From the NCBI RefSeq assembly GCF_014201825.1, contig NZ_JACHFJ010000004.1, positions 1-64,000 on the forward strand: a DNA stretch of 64,000 nt, given 5' to 3'. Every line of letters starts with the position of its first letter. Position 1 is the first letter of the stretch. The notes under the pieces are model-generated. The model saw only the letters and a list, made by a program, of their open reading frames with translations, was not told the DNA's origin and did no database searches. Source of the stretch: Acidocella aromatica (GTDB lineage: Bacteria > Pseudomonadota > Alphaproteobacteria > Acetobacterales > Acetobacteraceae). Positions 8,412-17,441 of this stretch are shown one piece after another. The translations under genes and the position numbers were made by a program.

Positions 8412-10436
8412 ATGACCTCCACTGTTCTTCAGAATTATATTTTGGGCGGCTGGTACACGGCTTCCACCGGGCTGAGCGTGATTCCCTCGGCGCTGGACGG
8501 CGCGGCTGTGGCGCAGATCGGCTCGTCAGGCATCGACTTTGCCGCCGCCGCCGCCTACGCCCGCCAAACGGGTGGGCCTGCTCTGCGCGCGCTGACCTTC
8601 CATGAACGCGCCAAGATCCTGCGTGGTTTGGCTGACGCCATCAACGCCCGCAAAGAGGAGCTCTATGCCCTTTCTGCCCACACCGGCGCCACGCGGACCG
8701 ATAGCTGGATCGACATTGAGGGCGGTGCCGCCACGCTGTTCACCTACGCCTCCAAGGGCCGCCGCGAATTGCCCAACGACCGCGTGCTGATTGATGGCGG
8801 GGTGGAAGCCCTTTCCAAGCGCGGCAGTTTTGTCGGCCAGCATCTTTACACCTCGTTGCAGGGCGTGGCGGTGCATATCAACGCCTTCAACTTCCCCGTC
8901 TGGGGTATGCTGGAGAAGCTTGGTCCGACGCTGCTGGCCGGCGTGCCGGCGATCGTGAAGCCCGCGACTGCCTCAGCCTATGTCACCGAGCATTGCGTGC
9001 GCATCATGGTCGAGACCGGGCTGCTGCCTGAAGGCGCGCTGCAGCTCATCGCCGGTTCTACCGGTGATCTGTTTGACCATCTCACCGGTCAGGATGTCGT
9101 CTCCTTCACCGGCTCGGCGGCAACGGCGCAGAAGCTGCAGAACCATCCCGTCATCGCCCGTGAGAGCGTACGCTTTGTCGCCGAGCGCGACAGTTTGAAC
9201 GCCACCGTGCTGGGGCCGGATGCAACGCCCGAGACGCCCGAGTTCGATTTGTTTATAAAAGAGATCGTCCGCGAGATGACAGTGAAGGCTGGGCAGAAAT
9301 GCACCGCCATCCGCCGAGCCTTTGTTCCCAGTGCGCTGATGGACGCCGTGGAAGCCGCCCTGCGTGCCCGCTTGGAGAAAGTGGTGGTTGGTAACCCGGT
9401 GCAGGACGGCGTGACCATGGGCGCGCTCATCAGCACATCGCAGCTGCGTGACGTGCGTGGGACCATTGCCAAGCTGGCCGAGGATGCGACGATTGTGTTT
9501 GGGGACCCGAACATCCCGCCCCCCGGAACCGATGCCGATGGCGCGTTCATCTCGCCCGTGCTGTTACGTTGTGATGCCCCGTGGGCGGCGCGGAATGTGC
9601 ATGAAATGGAAGCCTTTGGCCCGGTTTCCACGCTGATGCCCTATACGGATCTCGCCGACGCCATTGCGCTGTGCAATCGCGGCGCCGGGTCTCTGGTCAT
9701 GTCGCTCTTTACCCATGACCCAGATGTGGCGGTCGCTGTGGTTGAGGGCGCAGCATCCTTCCATGGCCGTGTACTTATCAATGATCGCGACTGCGCCCGG
9801 GAATCCACCGGGCACGGCTCGCCGTTGCCCGCTTTGGTGCATGGCGGCCCTGGCCGTGCTGGTGGCGGCGAGGAGATGGGCGGTATCCGTGGCGTGAAGC
9901 ATTATATGCAACGCACCGCCCTGCAGGGCTCACCGCGGATTTTGAGTGCCGTAACCCGCCGCTGGATTTCCGGGGCGCCGGAGCTGGAGAACACGGTCCA
10001 TCCTTTCCGCGAGAGCTTCACCCAGCTGGCTTTGGGCAAGACCTTCACCAGCCCGTTGCGCGTCATCACGCTCGATGACATCGAGCATTTCGCCAATTTC
10101 ACCGGCGACACCTTCTACGCGCATATGGACGAAGAGGCTGCCGCGGCCAATCCGTTTTTCCCCGGCCGTGTGGCGCATGGCTATCTCATCCTCTCCTTCG
10201 CTGCCGGGCTGTTCGTGGACCCCGCGCCTGGCCCCGTGCTGGCCAATTACGGGCTGGAAAATTTGCGTTTCCTCAAACCCGTCTCGCCGGGCGATTCCAT
10301 CAAGGTACGCCTCACCGCCAAGGCCAAGAACCAGCGCAATGCCGAATATGGCGAAGTGACCTGGGACGCGCTGGTGACCAATCAGGACGATGACACGGTG
10401 GCGAGTTACGAGTTGCTGACCATGAACGCGATCTGA
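8412..10436 (+). CDS. paaZ: Oxepin-CoA hydrolase / 3-oxo-5,6-dehydrosuberyl-CoA semialdehyde dehydrogenase PaaZ
   Basis: PaaZ (674 residues) opens the oxepin ring and oxidises the aldehyde. Residues ~1-515 are an aldehyde dehydrogenase domain with a glutamate in AERDSLN and the catalytic Cys in AGQKCTAIRR. Residues ~535-674 are a MaoC-type hot-dog hydratase (FANFTGDTFYAHMDEEAAAANPFFPGRVAHGYL). Both active sites look intact. ATG 8412 has GGAGC at a workable distance; ATG 8406 is too close to it. Likely co-transcribed with paaG. Confidence 0.92.
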   Translation: MTSTVLQNYILGGWYTASTGLSVIPSALDGAAVAQIGSSGIDFAAAAAYARQTGGPALRALTFHERAKILRGLADAINARKEELYALSAHTGATRTDSWIDIEGGAATLFTYASKGRRELPNDRVLIDGGVEALSKRGSFVGQHLYTSLQGVAVHINAFNFPVWGMLEKLGPTLLAGVPAIVKPATASAYVTEHCVRIMVETGLLPEGALQLIAGSTGDLFDHLTGQDVVSFTGSAATAQKLQNHPVIARESVRFVAERDSLNATVLGPDATPETPEFDLFIKEIVREMTVKAGQKCTAIRRAFVPSALMDAVEAALRARLEKVVVGNPVQDGVTMGALISTSQLRDVRGTIAKLAEDATIVFGDPNIPPPGTDADGAFISPVLLRCDAPWAARNVHEMEAFGPVSTLMPYTDLADAIALCNRGAGSLVMSLFTHDPDVAVAVVEGAASFHGRVLINDRDCARESTGHGSPLPALVHGGPGRAGGGEEMGGIRGVKHYMQRTALQGSPRILSAVTRRWISGAPELENTVHPFRESFTQLALGKTFTSPLRVITLDDIEHFANFTGDTFYAHMDEEAAAANPFFPGRVAHGYLILSFAAGLFVDPAPGPVLANYGLENLRFLKPVSPGDSIKVRLTAKAKNQRNAEYGEVTWDALVTNQDDDTVASYELLTMNAI

Positions 10437-10446
10437 GGAGGGGAAT

Positions 10447-10755
10447 ATGGCAACAGTAAAACTCATGGTTTTCTACCGCCGCCCCGAGGATGAGGCGGCG
10501 TTTTGGACGCATTACCGCGAGGTGCATCTGCCGCTGGTGACGAAAATTCCGGGGCTGCAGAAGGTTCTGGTCAACCGTGTGGACCAGAACCCGATGGGTG
10601 GCGAGCCAGCCTATTTCATGATCGCGGAACTGCATTTCGCCGATCAGGCCGCGTTCGACGCCGCCATGGCCTCGCCCGAGAACCGTGCAGCCGGGCGGGA
10701 TGCCATGCAATTCGCCAAGGGGCTGTTCACCATGCTGGCGATGACCGAAACCTGA
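10447..10755 (+). CDS. EthD-domain protein
   Basis: This 102-residue protein has the EthD/dimeric alpha-beta barrel pattern: MVFYRRPEDEAAFWTHYREVHLPLVTKIPGL, then YFMIAELHFADQAAFDAAMASPENRAAG. It starts 10 bases after paaZ, so it belongs to the paa transcript. EthD proteins are small accessory proteins, sometimes isomerases or stress proteins, found in catabolic operons. Its role in phenylacetate breakdown is unknown. Confidence 0.8.
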   Translation: MATVKLMVFYRRPEDEAAFWTHYREVHLPLVTKIPGLQKVLVNRVDQNPMGGEPAYFMIAELHFADQAAFDAAMASPENRAAGRDAMQFAKGLFTMLAMTET

Positions 10756-10758
10756 TCA

Positions 10759-10770
10759 CCGACCGGTCTG
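10759..10770. promoter_or_regulatory. Weak operator-like site upstream of first TetR gene
   Basis: CCGACCGGTCTG contains the palindrome GACCGGTC, which resembles the cores of the sites at 7487 and 7533. It lies ~66 bases before the TetR start, so autoregulation is plausible, but the flanks do not match. Confidence 0.3.
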
Positions 10771-10834
10771 GCGGTGCATCCTGTCGCAGGATATTAAGGC
10801 GGGCGGCGGGGGTGCCGCGTGAGAAGGGCTTTGC

Positions 10835-11425
10835 ATGGCGAGAACGCAATCGGCGGATTACGATAAGCGCCGAGACATGATCCGGGACGTTGCGGCGGAG
10901 CTTTACGCCAAGAAAGGCTTTCTTGGCGCCTCGATCGCGGCCGTCGCCGAAGCCTGCGATACATCGAAATCGCTCATCTACCATTACTATCCTTCGAAGG
11001 AGGACATCCTCTTCGATGTGATGGATACGCATGTGCAGATGCTTGTCGAGGCGGCGCAGCGGGTCGAGGCCGAGGGAGGTGCGCCCGAAACAAGGCTACG
11101 GCATTTGGCGCATGAATTGATGCGCCTTTACAACGGTGCCCAGGTTGACCAGAAGATCCTGCTCAACGAGCTGAGCAACCTCCCGCCTGAGCGGCGCGCC
11201 GAAATCGTGCGGCAGCAGCGCCTGGTGATAGATGTGGTGGACCGGCTTTTGATCGAGCTGCGGCCTCATCTGAGCGATAACCCCACCCTGCGCCGGCCCA
11301 TTGTCATGATGTTTTTCGGGATGCTCAACTGGACGCATATCTGGTTCGACCCGAACGGTCCGGTGAAGAGCGGAGCCATCGCCGATATGGCGACGGACAT
11401 GTTTCTGGGCGGCTTGCCTGCATAA
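10835..11425 (+). CDS. TetR/AcrR-family regulator, PaaR-like (copy 1)
   Basis: This 196-residue protein has an N-terminal TetR helix-turn-helix (AKKGFLGASIAAVAEACDTSKSLIYHYYPSKEDILFDVM) and a helical ligand domain ending in MMFFGMLNWTHIWFDPNGPV. It lies inside the paa cluster next to a paralog at 11526, and both begin with MART...DY. The likely job is repression of the paa operons through the ACCG/CGGT palindromes, with induction by an aromatic CoA ester. That role is inferred from location and operator pattern. Confidence 0.8.
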   Translation: MARTQSADYDKRRDMIRDVAAELYAKKGFLGASIAAVAEACDTSKSLIYHYYPSKEDILFDVMDTHVQMLVEAAQRVEAEGGAPETRLRHLAHELMRLYNGAQVDQKILLNELSNLPPERRAEIVRQQRLVIDVVDRLLIELRPHLSDNPTLRRPIVMMFFGMLNWTHIWFDPNGPVKSGAIADMATDMFLGGLPA

Positions 11426-11462
11426 GGGCTGACCATTTGACATGAGGCTTGGCCGGGCTGCA

Positions 11463-11482
11463 TTGATCGACCGAACGATTAA
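11463..11482. promoter_or_regulatory. Palindromic operator upstream of second TetR gene
   Basis: The 20-base site has outer half-sites TTGATCG and CGATTAA that match in 6 of 7 positions. It lies 44 bases before the second TetR start, and its outline resembles the other paa sites. Autoregulation is likely. Confidence 0.5.
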
Positions 11483-11525
11483 TAAGGGTCGGTAGCATGA
11501 CGGTTGACAAGGATATTCCAGGCTG

Positions 11526-12128
11526 ATGGCCCGGACGCGCGCCCAGGATTACGTCGAGAAGCGGGAGTTGATCCTGCATCAGGCTGCCCAGCTTTTCGCG
11601 CAGCACGGGTATACCGGTACCTCGATCAGCATGATCGCCAAAGCCTGCGGTGTCTCAAAGGCATTATTGTACCATTATTACCCTGACAAAGAGGCGGTTC
11701 TGTTCGACATCCTGCATGCACATTTGATCAGGCTGGTTGCACTCATGGAAGCTGTCGTGGCGACAGCACCTCCCGGCGCCCCCCGTCTGCTCGCCATTGG
11801 AGAGGCCCTGCTCGACGCGTACCGCGATGCCTATGCCGAACACCAGGTGCAGATTGCCAATCTAGGCTTGCTGCCGGAGGACAAGCAGGCCGTGCTGCGC
11901 GGTCTTGAACGTTCCTTGGTGACGCCTGTCGCCGAAGCAATCAGCCAGGTCGTACCTGGCGTTGCCGGAACCACCACGCTCAAGCCGCTGACCATGGCAT
12001 GGTTCGGTATGATCAACTGGCATTATCTGTGGTTCCGCGAAGGGCGCGGCTTCTCTCGCGCCGACTATGCGCGCATGGCCTGCCAGTTGATCATCTGCGG
12101 CGGCAAAGAGGCAATAGCCCCAGGGTAA
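11526..12128 (+). CDS. TetR/AcrR-family regulator, PaaR-like (copy 2)
   Basis: This 200-residue regulator is a clear paralog of the upstream one: MARTRAQDY..., the HTH GTSISMIAKACGVSKALLYHYYPDKEAVLFDIL, and a C-terminal MAWFGMINWHYLWFREG corresponding to MMFFGMLNWTHIWFDPN. It has its own upstream palindrome, so the two regulators may be separately expressed. Which operator each binds cannot be told from sequence. Confidence 0.8.
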   Translation: MARTRAQDYVEKRELILHQAAQLFAQHGYTGTSISMIAKACGVSKALLYHYYPDKEAVLFDILHAHLIRLVALMEAVVATAPPGAPRLLAIGEALLDAYRDAYAEHQVQIANLGLLPEDKQAVLRGLERSLVTPVAEAISQVVPGVAGTTTLKPLTMAWFGMINWHYLWFREGRGFSRADYARMACQLIICGGKEAIAPG

Positions 12129-12154
12129 GGACAGCACAGCCCGGGGCGCTCTCG

Positions 12155-13495
12155 TTACCGATCCTTGGGCCGACGATCCACCACCCGCTTGGCCTTGCCC
12201 GTGGCCGAGCGTTCAACTCCGCCCGGCTCATGCAGTACCGCGTAGGTGGTAACACCAAGATTGGCCTTGATCCGCCGGATCAGATCCTGCGCTGCCCGGT
12301 CCACATCAAGGCCATCAAACATTTCGCCTCTGACCTCGGCATGTACCGTCAGATCATCCATCCGCCCGCTGCGTGTGAGTTCAAGCTGATAATGCCCGGT
12401 GCACCAGGGGGTCGCGAGCAGCAGCTCCTCAATTTGCGTTGGGAAGACATTAACTCCACGCAGAATGATCATATCGTCGGAACGGCCTGTCACCTTCTCC
12501 ATGCGGCGCATTCCGGGCCGGGCCGTGCCAGCCAGCAGGCGCGTAAGGTCGCGGGTTCGATAGCGAATAATCGGGAATGCCTCCTTGGTGAGCGAGGTGA
12601 ACACCAGTTCGCCCTTTTCGCCATCCGGCAGCACTTCGCCAGTGTAAGGATCGATCACTTCCGGGTAGAAATGATCCTCCCAGATATGCAGCCCATCCTT
12701 GGTCTCGACACATTCCTGCGCCACGCCGGGGCCGATGACCTCGGAGAGGCCGTAAATATCGGTGGCGTCGAGGCCAAAGGATTTCTCTATCTCCAGGCGC
12801 ATGGCGTTGGACCATGGCTCGGCGCCGAAGATGCCAAAGCGCAGCGAGGTTTCACGCGGGTCGATCCCGGCCTTGATGAATCCGTCGAGCAGGGTGAACA
12901 TGTAGCTCGGCGTCACCATGATCGCGTCGGGGCGAAAATCCTGGATCAGTTGCACCTGCCGCTCGGTCATGCCGCCGGAAATGGGCACCACGGTGCAACC
13001 CAGGCGTTCGGCCCCGTAATGTGCGCCAAGCCCGCCGGTGAACAGGCCATAACCATAGGCGTTATGCACCGTCATGCCCGGCCTCACGCCTGCCGCGCGC
13101 AATGAACGAGCCACCACGTCGGCCCACATGTCGATGTCATTCTGCGTGTACCCGACGACAACAGGCTTGCCGGTTGTGCCCGATGACCCATGCAGCCGTG
13201 CGATTTTCTCGCGCGGTACGGCAAAAAGCCCGAACGGGTAATTGTCGCGCAGGTCGGTTTTCACCGTGAAGGGGAAATGCCGAAGATCGGAAAGCTCCTT
13301 GAAATCCTCAGGCTTTACGCCGGCCGCATCGAACGCGGCGCGGTAGTGCGGCACGTTTTCGTAGGCGTGGCGCAGGGTCCAGGCCAAGCGCTCACGCTGC
13401 AGGGCGAGTATCTCGTCCCGCGAGGCGCGTTCGGCGGCGTCAAGTCCGTTGGTGATGGACCGGTCAGGCGTCCGTTCTAAAAAAGCCGTGGACAT
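12155..13495 (-). CDS. paaK: Phenylacetate-CoA ligase PaaK
   Basis: PaaK (446 residues) activates phenylacetate with ATP and CoA, the entry step of the pathway. The AMP-binding P-loop-like motif LHGSSGTTGKPVVVGYT is intact, as are YGLSEVIGPGVAQEC and the hinge TGRSDDMIILRGVNVFPTQIE that marks this subfamily. ATG 13495 has GGAGGGG just upstream, and ATG 13507 overlaps that site. It is convergent with the second TetR gene and follows paaI on the same strand, 20 bases apart. Confidence 0.95.
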   Translation of the reverse strand: MSTAFLERTPDRSITNGLDAAERASRDEILALQRERLAWTLRHAYENVPHYRAAFDAAGVKPEDFKELSDLRHFPFTVKTDLRDNYPFGLFAVPREKIARLHGSSGTTGKPVVVGYTQNDIDMWADVVARSLRAAGVRPGMTVHNAYGYGLFTGGLGAHYGAERLGCTVVPISGGMTERQVQLIQDFRPDAIMVTPSYMFTLLDGFIKAGIDPRETSLRFGIFGAEPWSNAMRLEIEKSFGLDATDIYGLSEVIGPGVAQECVETKDGLHIWEDHFYPEVIDPYTGEVLPDGEKGELVFTSLTKEAFPIIRYRTRDLTRLLAGTARPGMRRMEKVTGRSDDMIILRGVNVFPTQIEELLLATPWCTGHYQLELTRSGRMDDLTVHAEVRGEMFDGLDVDRAAQDLIRRIKANLGVTTYAVLHEPGGVERSATGKAKRVVDRRPKDR

Positions 13496-13515
13496 TATCC
13501 CCTCCATTTATCTGC

Positions 13516-14016
13516 TTAGATAGGTTCGCCTGCGCCACCGGGCACGCCGGAAGCTGGTATGAACGAACCGCCAATGGTGCGCGAATGACCGCGAAACTCG
13601 GCAATGACCTCGTCATCGGCGCTGATGCGCACATCGTAGATACCTGACCGGCCCGAGCGGGAAACCTCCCGCGCCTCGGCGATCAGCCGTCCACCCCGCT
13701 TGCCAGGGCGGATGAAGGTGATGGCGCATTGCGCTGCGACAGTGACATGGCCGTGCGAATTGCAGGCATAGGCGAAGGCGGTGTCCGCCAGCGCGAAGAT
13801 GAAACCGCCATGCGCGGTCTCATGGCCATTTACCATGTTTTCCCGCACGGTCATGGCCAGTGTCGCCGTGCCGGGGCCGACGGCGAGCAGTTCAATGCCG
13901 AGTTCCTGCGCGGCGCGGTCGGTGGTCCATAGCGTTTTGGCGGCCAGCTCGGCGGTCGCCTGTGGGTCCGCCCGATGCGGGGCGCTGCCGTTCGGCGCTG
14001 TACTTGGTAGGCCCAT
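13516..14016 (-). CDS. paaI: Hydroxyphenylacetyl-CoA thioesterase PaaI
   Basis: PaaI (166 residues) is a hot-dog thioesterase that clears dead-end CoA esters from the pathway. The active-site stretch NGHETAHGGFIFALADTAFAYACNS is intact, with the catalytic Asp in ALAD. It is divergent from paaJ, and a good operator palindrome (14069-14090) lies between them, so paaI-paaK and paaJ are probably controlled together. Confidence 0.9.
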   Translation of the reverse strand: MGLPSTAPNGSAPHRADPQATAELAAKTLWTTDRAAQELGIELLAVGPGTATLAMTVRENMVNGHETAHGGFIFALADTAFAYACNSHGHVTVAAQCAITFIRPGKRGGRLIAEAREVSRSGRSGIYDVRISADDEVIAEFRGHSRTIGGSFIPASGVPGGAGEPI

Positions 14017-14068
14017 CTCGTTCTACACCCCAGTTTGCTTTAACGGCCGCTCTTGACGCAGCTCTTGA

Positions 14069-14090
14069 ATTAACCGAACGTACGGTCAAT
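14069..14090. promoter_or_regulatory. Palindromic operator between paaI and paaJ
   Basis: This 22-bp site reads ATT-ACCG, a central ACGT, then CGGT-AAT, with 18 of 22 positions self-complementary. It sits 53 bases before the paaI start and 63 before paaJ. It has the TetR-operator shape seen in other phenylacetate clusters. Confidence 0.7.
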
Positions 14091-14152
14091 CTAATGCAAG
14101 GCCCAGGCTTGTCAACAGATAAGTGCAGCGGGCCGCACATGAGGAGATGACC

Positions 14153-15361
14153 ATGAGCGACGCCTATATCTGTGATTTCGTCCGAACGCCGATCGGCCGC
14201 TATGCCGGCGCCTTGAAGGATGTGCGCGCGGATGATTTGGCGGCACATCCGCTCCGCGTTCTTAAGGCGCGCAACCCCTCGATTGATTGGGGGGCTGTGG
14301 ACGATGTGATCCTGGGCTGCGCCAACCAAGCCGGCGAGGACAACCGGGATGTCGCACGCATGGCTGTGCTGTTGGCCGGTCTTCCTGTTTCCGCGCCCGG
14401 TACCACGATCAATCGCCTGTGCGGCTCGGGGCTGGATGCCGTCGGCATGGCCGCCCGCGCGATCCGGGCTGGTGATGCGGAACTGATCATCGCGGGAGGC
14501 GTGGAGAGCATGACGCGCGCGCCTTTCGTCCAAGGTAAGGCTGCGGAGGCATTCTCCCGCGCGGCGGAGATCTACGACACCACCATTGGCTGGCGTTTCA
14601 TCAACCCTGTGCTCAAGGCGCAATATGGCATCGATTCCATGCCCGAGACCGCCGAGAACGTGGCGCAGGATTTCAACATCTCGCGCGAGGACCAGGATCT
14701 CTTCGCCTGGCGCTCGCAGCAGCGTACCAAGGCTGCGCGGGAAGCCGGGTTCTTTGCACGCGAAATCGCACCAATCGAGGTTCCCGGTAAAAAGGGTGCG
14801 ACCACCTTGGTCAGCATCGACGAGCATCCGCGCTCCGATACCACGATGGAGCAACTCGCAAAACTCAAGGCGCCATTCCGCAAGGAGGGAGGGTCGGTGA
14901 CGGCGGGCAATGCTTCGGGCGTGAATGACGGTTCCGCGGCGCTGATCATCGCCTCGGAGGCCGCGGTGCGCAAATACGGGCTGACGCCGAGGGCCCGCAT
15001 TGTGGCCACCGTGGCAACCGGTGTGCCGCCGCGTATCATGGGCTTTGGCCCCGCCCCGGCGACGGAGAAGCTTCTCGCCCGGACCGGCCTGACTTTGGCC
15101 GATATCGACCTGATCGAGCTGAACGAAGCTTTCGCCTCGCAGGCGCTAGCCGTGCTGCGCCATCTTGGTCTGCCTGATGACGCCGAACATGTGAATCCGC
15201 ATGGCGGCGCCATTTCGCTGGGGCACCCGCTTGGCATGTCCGGCGCGCGTCTGGCCATGACTTGCGTGAGCGCGCTGGAGCAGCGTGGCGGCAAGCGGGC
15301 CATCGCCACCATGTGCATCGGCGTCGGCCAGGGCATCGCCGCGCTCATCGAGCGCGTGTAG
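14153..15361 (+). CDS. paaJ: 3-oxoadipyl-CoA / 3-oxo-5,6-dehydrosuberyl-CoA thiolase PaaJ
   Basis: This 402-residue thiolase has Cys in NRLCGSGLDAVG, the subfamily signature GGVESMTRAPFV, the His loop NPHGGAISLGHPLGMSGARL and the C-terminal Cys in MCIGVGQG. It carries out both thiolytic steps of the phenylacetate pathway. GAGGAG at 14141-14146 supports ATG 14153. The next gene starts 2 bases after its stop. Confidence 0.92.
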   Translation: MSDAYICDFVRTPIGRYAGALKDVRADDLAAHPLRVLKARNPSIDWGAVDDVILGCANQAGEDNRDVARMAVLLAGLPVSAPGTTINRLCGSGLDAVGMAARAIRAGDAELIIAGGVESMTRAPFVQGKAAEAFSRAAEIYDTTIGWRFINPVLKAQYGIDSMPETAENVAQDFNISREDQDLFAWRSQQRTKAAREAGFFAREIAPIEVPGKKGATTLVSIDEHPRSDTTMEQLAKLKAPFRKEGGSVTAGNASGVNDGSAALIIASEAAVRKYGLTPRARIVATVATGVPPRIMGFGPAPATEKLLARTGLTLADIDLIELNEAFASQALAVLRHLGLPDDAEHVNPHGGAISLGHPLGMSGARLAMTCVSALEQRGGKRAIATMCIGVGQGIAALIERV

Positions 15362-15363
15362 CC

Positions 15364-17430
15364 ATGGCGCAGGTCAGCATCGCCCGGCACGGCGCGGTAG
15401 CGGTCGTGCAGATCAACGAACCCCCCGTGAACGCGCTGAGCAAGGCCGTGCGCGAGGGGCTTATCAGCGCAATGCGGGAGCTGGCACAGGATCAAGCCGT
15501 TACCGCCATTGTGCTGAGCGGCGGGGCAGGGCGGTTCATCGCCGGGGCGGATTTAAGGGAGATGAGCCTGCCGCCGGATGCACCGTTTCTGCCCGATGTG
15601 GTGGCGGCGATCGAAGCCATGACGAAGCCAGTGGTGGCGGCCATCGATGGCGCGGCACTAGGCGGAGGGCTGGAAATCGCGCTGGCCTGCGATCTACGGC
15701 TCGGCAGTCCTGGCGCCACGCTGGGACTTACCGAGACACGGCTTGGCATCATTCCCGGTGCGGGCGGCACCCAGCGCTTGCCACGCCTTGTTGGTGTGGG
15801 GCAAGCGATGACACTGATCGCCGAGGGGCGTGTTATGGCTGCGAACGAGGCGCGAGACCTCGGGATTCTAGATGAGGTGATTGAGGCAGACCTGCTCGCC
15901 GTGGCAGTGAGTAGGGCGCCGGGCACAGCCAAACGGCCTGTGTCGGCCCTGCCGGTGCCCGCCCGTGATACGGTGGCTGAAGACGCTGCGTCAGAAAAGG
16001 CGTTGAAGGGAGCAAAGGGCGTTCCGGCCATCGCTGAGGCGCTACGTGTCGTCCGCGCGGCAGGGGAGATGGACTTTGGTGAGGGGCTGGCCCTGGAGCG
16101 CGCCTCCTTCCTCGGTTTACGAGAAAGCGAGGAAGCCAAGGCGCTGCGGCACTTGTTCCTGGCTGCGCGCGAGGCCGGCAAAGTACCCGGCCTAGCCGGA
16201 GCGACCGCACGGCCTGTGGTTCGCGCGGCGGTGATCGGTGCAGGCACGATGGGCGCCGGCATTGCCGTGGCGCTGGCCGATTCCGGCTGGCCCGTGGCAC
16301 TAATTGAGCGCGACGACGCTGCGGCCACCGCTGGTCTTGCGCGCGTACGGGGAACGTATGAGAAACAGGTACAAAGCGGGCGGCTGAGCGGGGATGACGC
16401 CGCCGCCAAGCTGTGCCGCGTGAGCGCCACGGCGGACTGGGCAGCGCTCATGGAAGCTGATCTCGTCATAGAGGCGGCCTTTGAGGACCTTGAGGTAAAG
16501 CGCAGCATTTTCAGGCGGCTTGACGGGGCGGCCAAACCCGGCGCGGTGTTGGCCAGCAACACTTCGTATCTGGACATTGACGCCATTGCCACCGTCACCA
16601 GCCGCCCGCGAGATGTTGTCGGCTTGCACTTTTTCTCGCCAGCCAATGTGATGAAGCTGCTGGAAATCGTCCGCGCAGCGCACACCGCGCCAGATGTGTT
16701 GGCCACCGCTCTGGCTGTGGCCAAGAGGCTCGGCAAGCAGCCCATCGTTGCGGGCAACTGCGATGGCTTTATCGGAAACCGCATCTATGCCGTTTACCGC
16801 CGCCACGCCGAATATCTCGTCGAGGACGGTGCCGCCCCGCAGGAGGTGGATGCCGCTCTGGAGGCTTATGGTTTCGCGATGGGGGTCTTCGCGGTATCTG
16901 ACATGTCGGGGCTCGACATTGCCTACGCCATGCGCCAGCGCCGCGAGGCGCGCCGTGACCCGAGGGAGCGCTACGTCGTCATCCCCGATCGCCTGTGCGA
17001 GGCCGGGCGGCTGGGGCGCAAGACTGGCGCAGGATGGTATGCGTACGATGCTACCGGCCGCAAGATCGTGGACACGGCGACAGAAAAACTGATCTCCGAA
17101 GCGCGGGAAGCAAAGGGAATTGTCCCGCGTCTGCTATCGCCCGAGCAAATCCAGCGCCGCTTGCTGGCCGTGATGGCCAATGAGGGCGCGAAGGCGCTGG
17201 CCGAGGGCGTGGCGCTGCGTGCTTCCGATATCGACCTCACCTTCGTCAACGGCTACGGCTTTCCGCGCCTCAAGGGAGGGCCGATGTTTGCCGCCGACCA
17301 GATCGGGCTGGCCCAGGTTCTGGCCGAGGTGGAGGCCGCTTACGCCTCTGGCGGCGCGGGCTCTGAACCCGCGCCTCTCCTCATTGAACTCGTCCGTCGC
17401 GGCGGCAGCTTCGCGGGCTGGCGGGGCTGA
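15364..17430 (+). CDS. Fused enoyl-CoA hydratase / 3-hydroxyacyl-CoA dehydrogenase (PaaF+PaaH function)
   Basis: This 688-residue protein joins a crotonase domain (residues ~1-190; ALGGGLEIALACDLRLGS and ETRLGIIPGAGGTQRLPRLVG) to a 3-hydroxyacyl-CoA dehydrogenase. The latter has the NAD motif VIGAGTMGAGIAVALADSG near residue 288, the catalytic region GLHFFSPANVMKLLEIVRA, and two C-terminal helical domains. No separate paaF or paaH is present in the cluster, so this FadB/FadJ-like fusion probably does the hydration and dehydrogenation of 2,3-dehydroadipyl-CoA. Coupling to paaJ is tight. Confidence 0.88.
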   Translation: MAQVSIARHGAVAVVQINEPPVNALSKAVREGLISAMRELAQDQAVTAIVLSGGAGRFIAGADLREMSLPPDAPFLPDVVAAIEAMTKPVVAAIDGAALGGGLEIALACDLRLGSPGATLGLTETRLGIIPGAGGTQRLPRLVGVGQAMTLIAEGRVMAANEARDLGILDEVIEADLLAVAVSRAPGTAKRPVSALPVPARDTVAEDAASEKALKGAKGVPAIAEALRVVRAAGEMDFGEGLALERASFLGLRESEEAKALRHLFLAAREAGKVPGLAGATARPVVRAAVIGAGTMGAGIAVALADSGWPVALIERDDAAATAGLARVRGTYEKQVQSGRLSGDDAAAKLCRVSATADWAALMEADLVIEAAFEDLEVKRSIFRRLDGAAKPGAVLASNTSYLDIDAIATVTSRPRDVVGLHFFSPANVMKLLEIVRAAHTAPDVLATALAVAKRLGKQPIVAGNCDGFIGNRIYAVYRRHAEYLVEDGAAPQEVDAALEAYGFAMGVFAVSDMSGLDIAYAMRQRREARRDPRERYVVIPDRLCEAGRLGRKTGAGWYAYDATGRKIVDTATEKLISEAREAKGIVPRLLSPEQIQRRLLAVMANEGAKALAEGVALRASDIDLTFVNGYGFPRLKGGPMFAADQIGLAQVLAEVEAAYASGGAGSEPAPLLIELVRRGGSFAGWRG

Positions 17431-17441
17431 GGTTCAGCCCC
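17423..17441. terminator. Bidirectional hairpin between convergent genes
   Basis: GGGGCTGA-GGT-TCAGCCCC has perfect 8-bp arms and spans the end of the fusion gene and the end of paaY, which converge 3 bases apart. There is no clear T-run. Confidence 0.5.
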
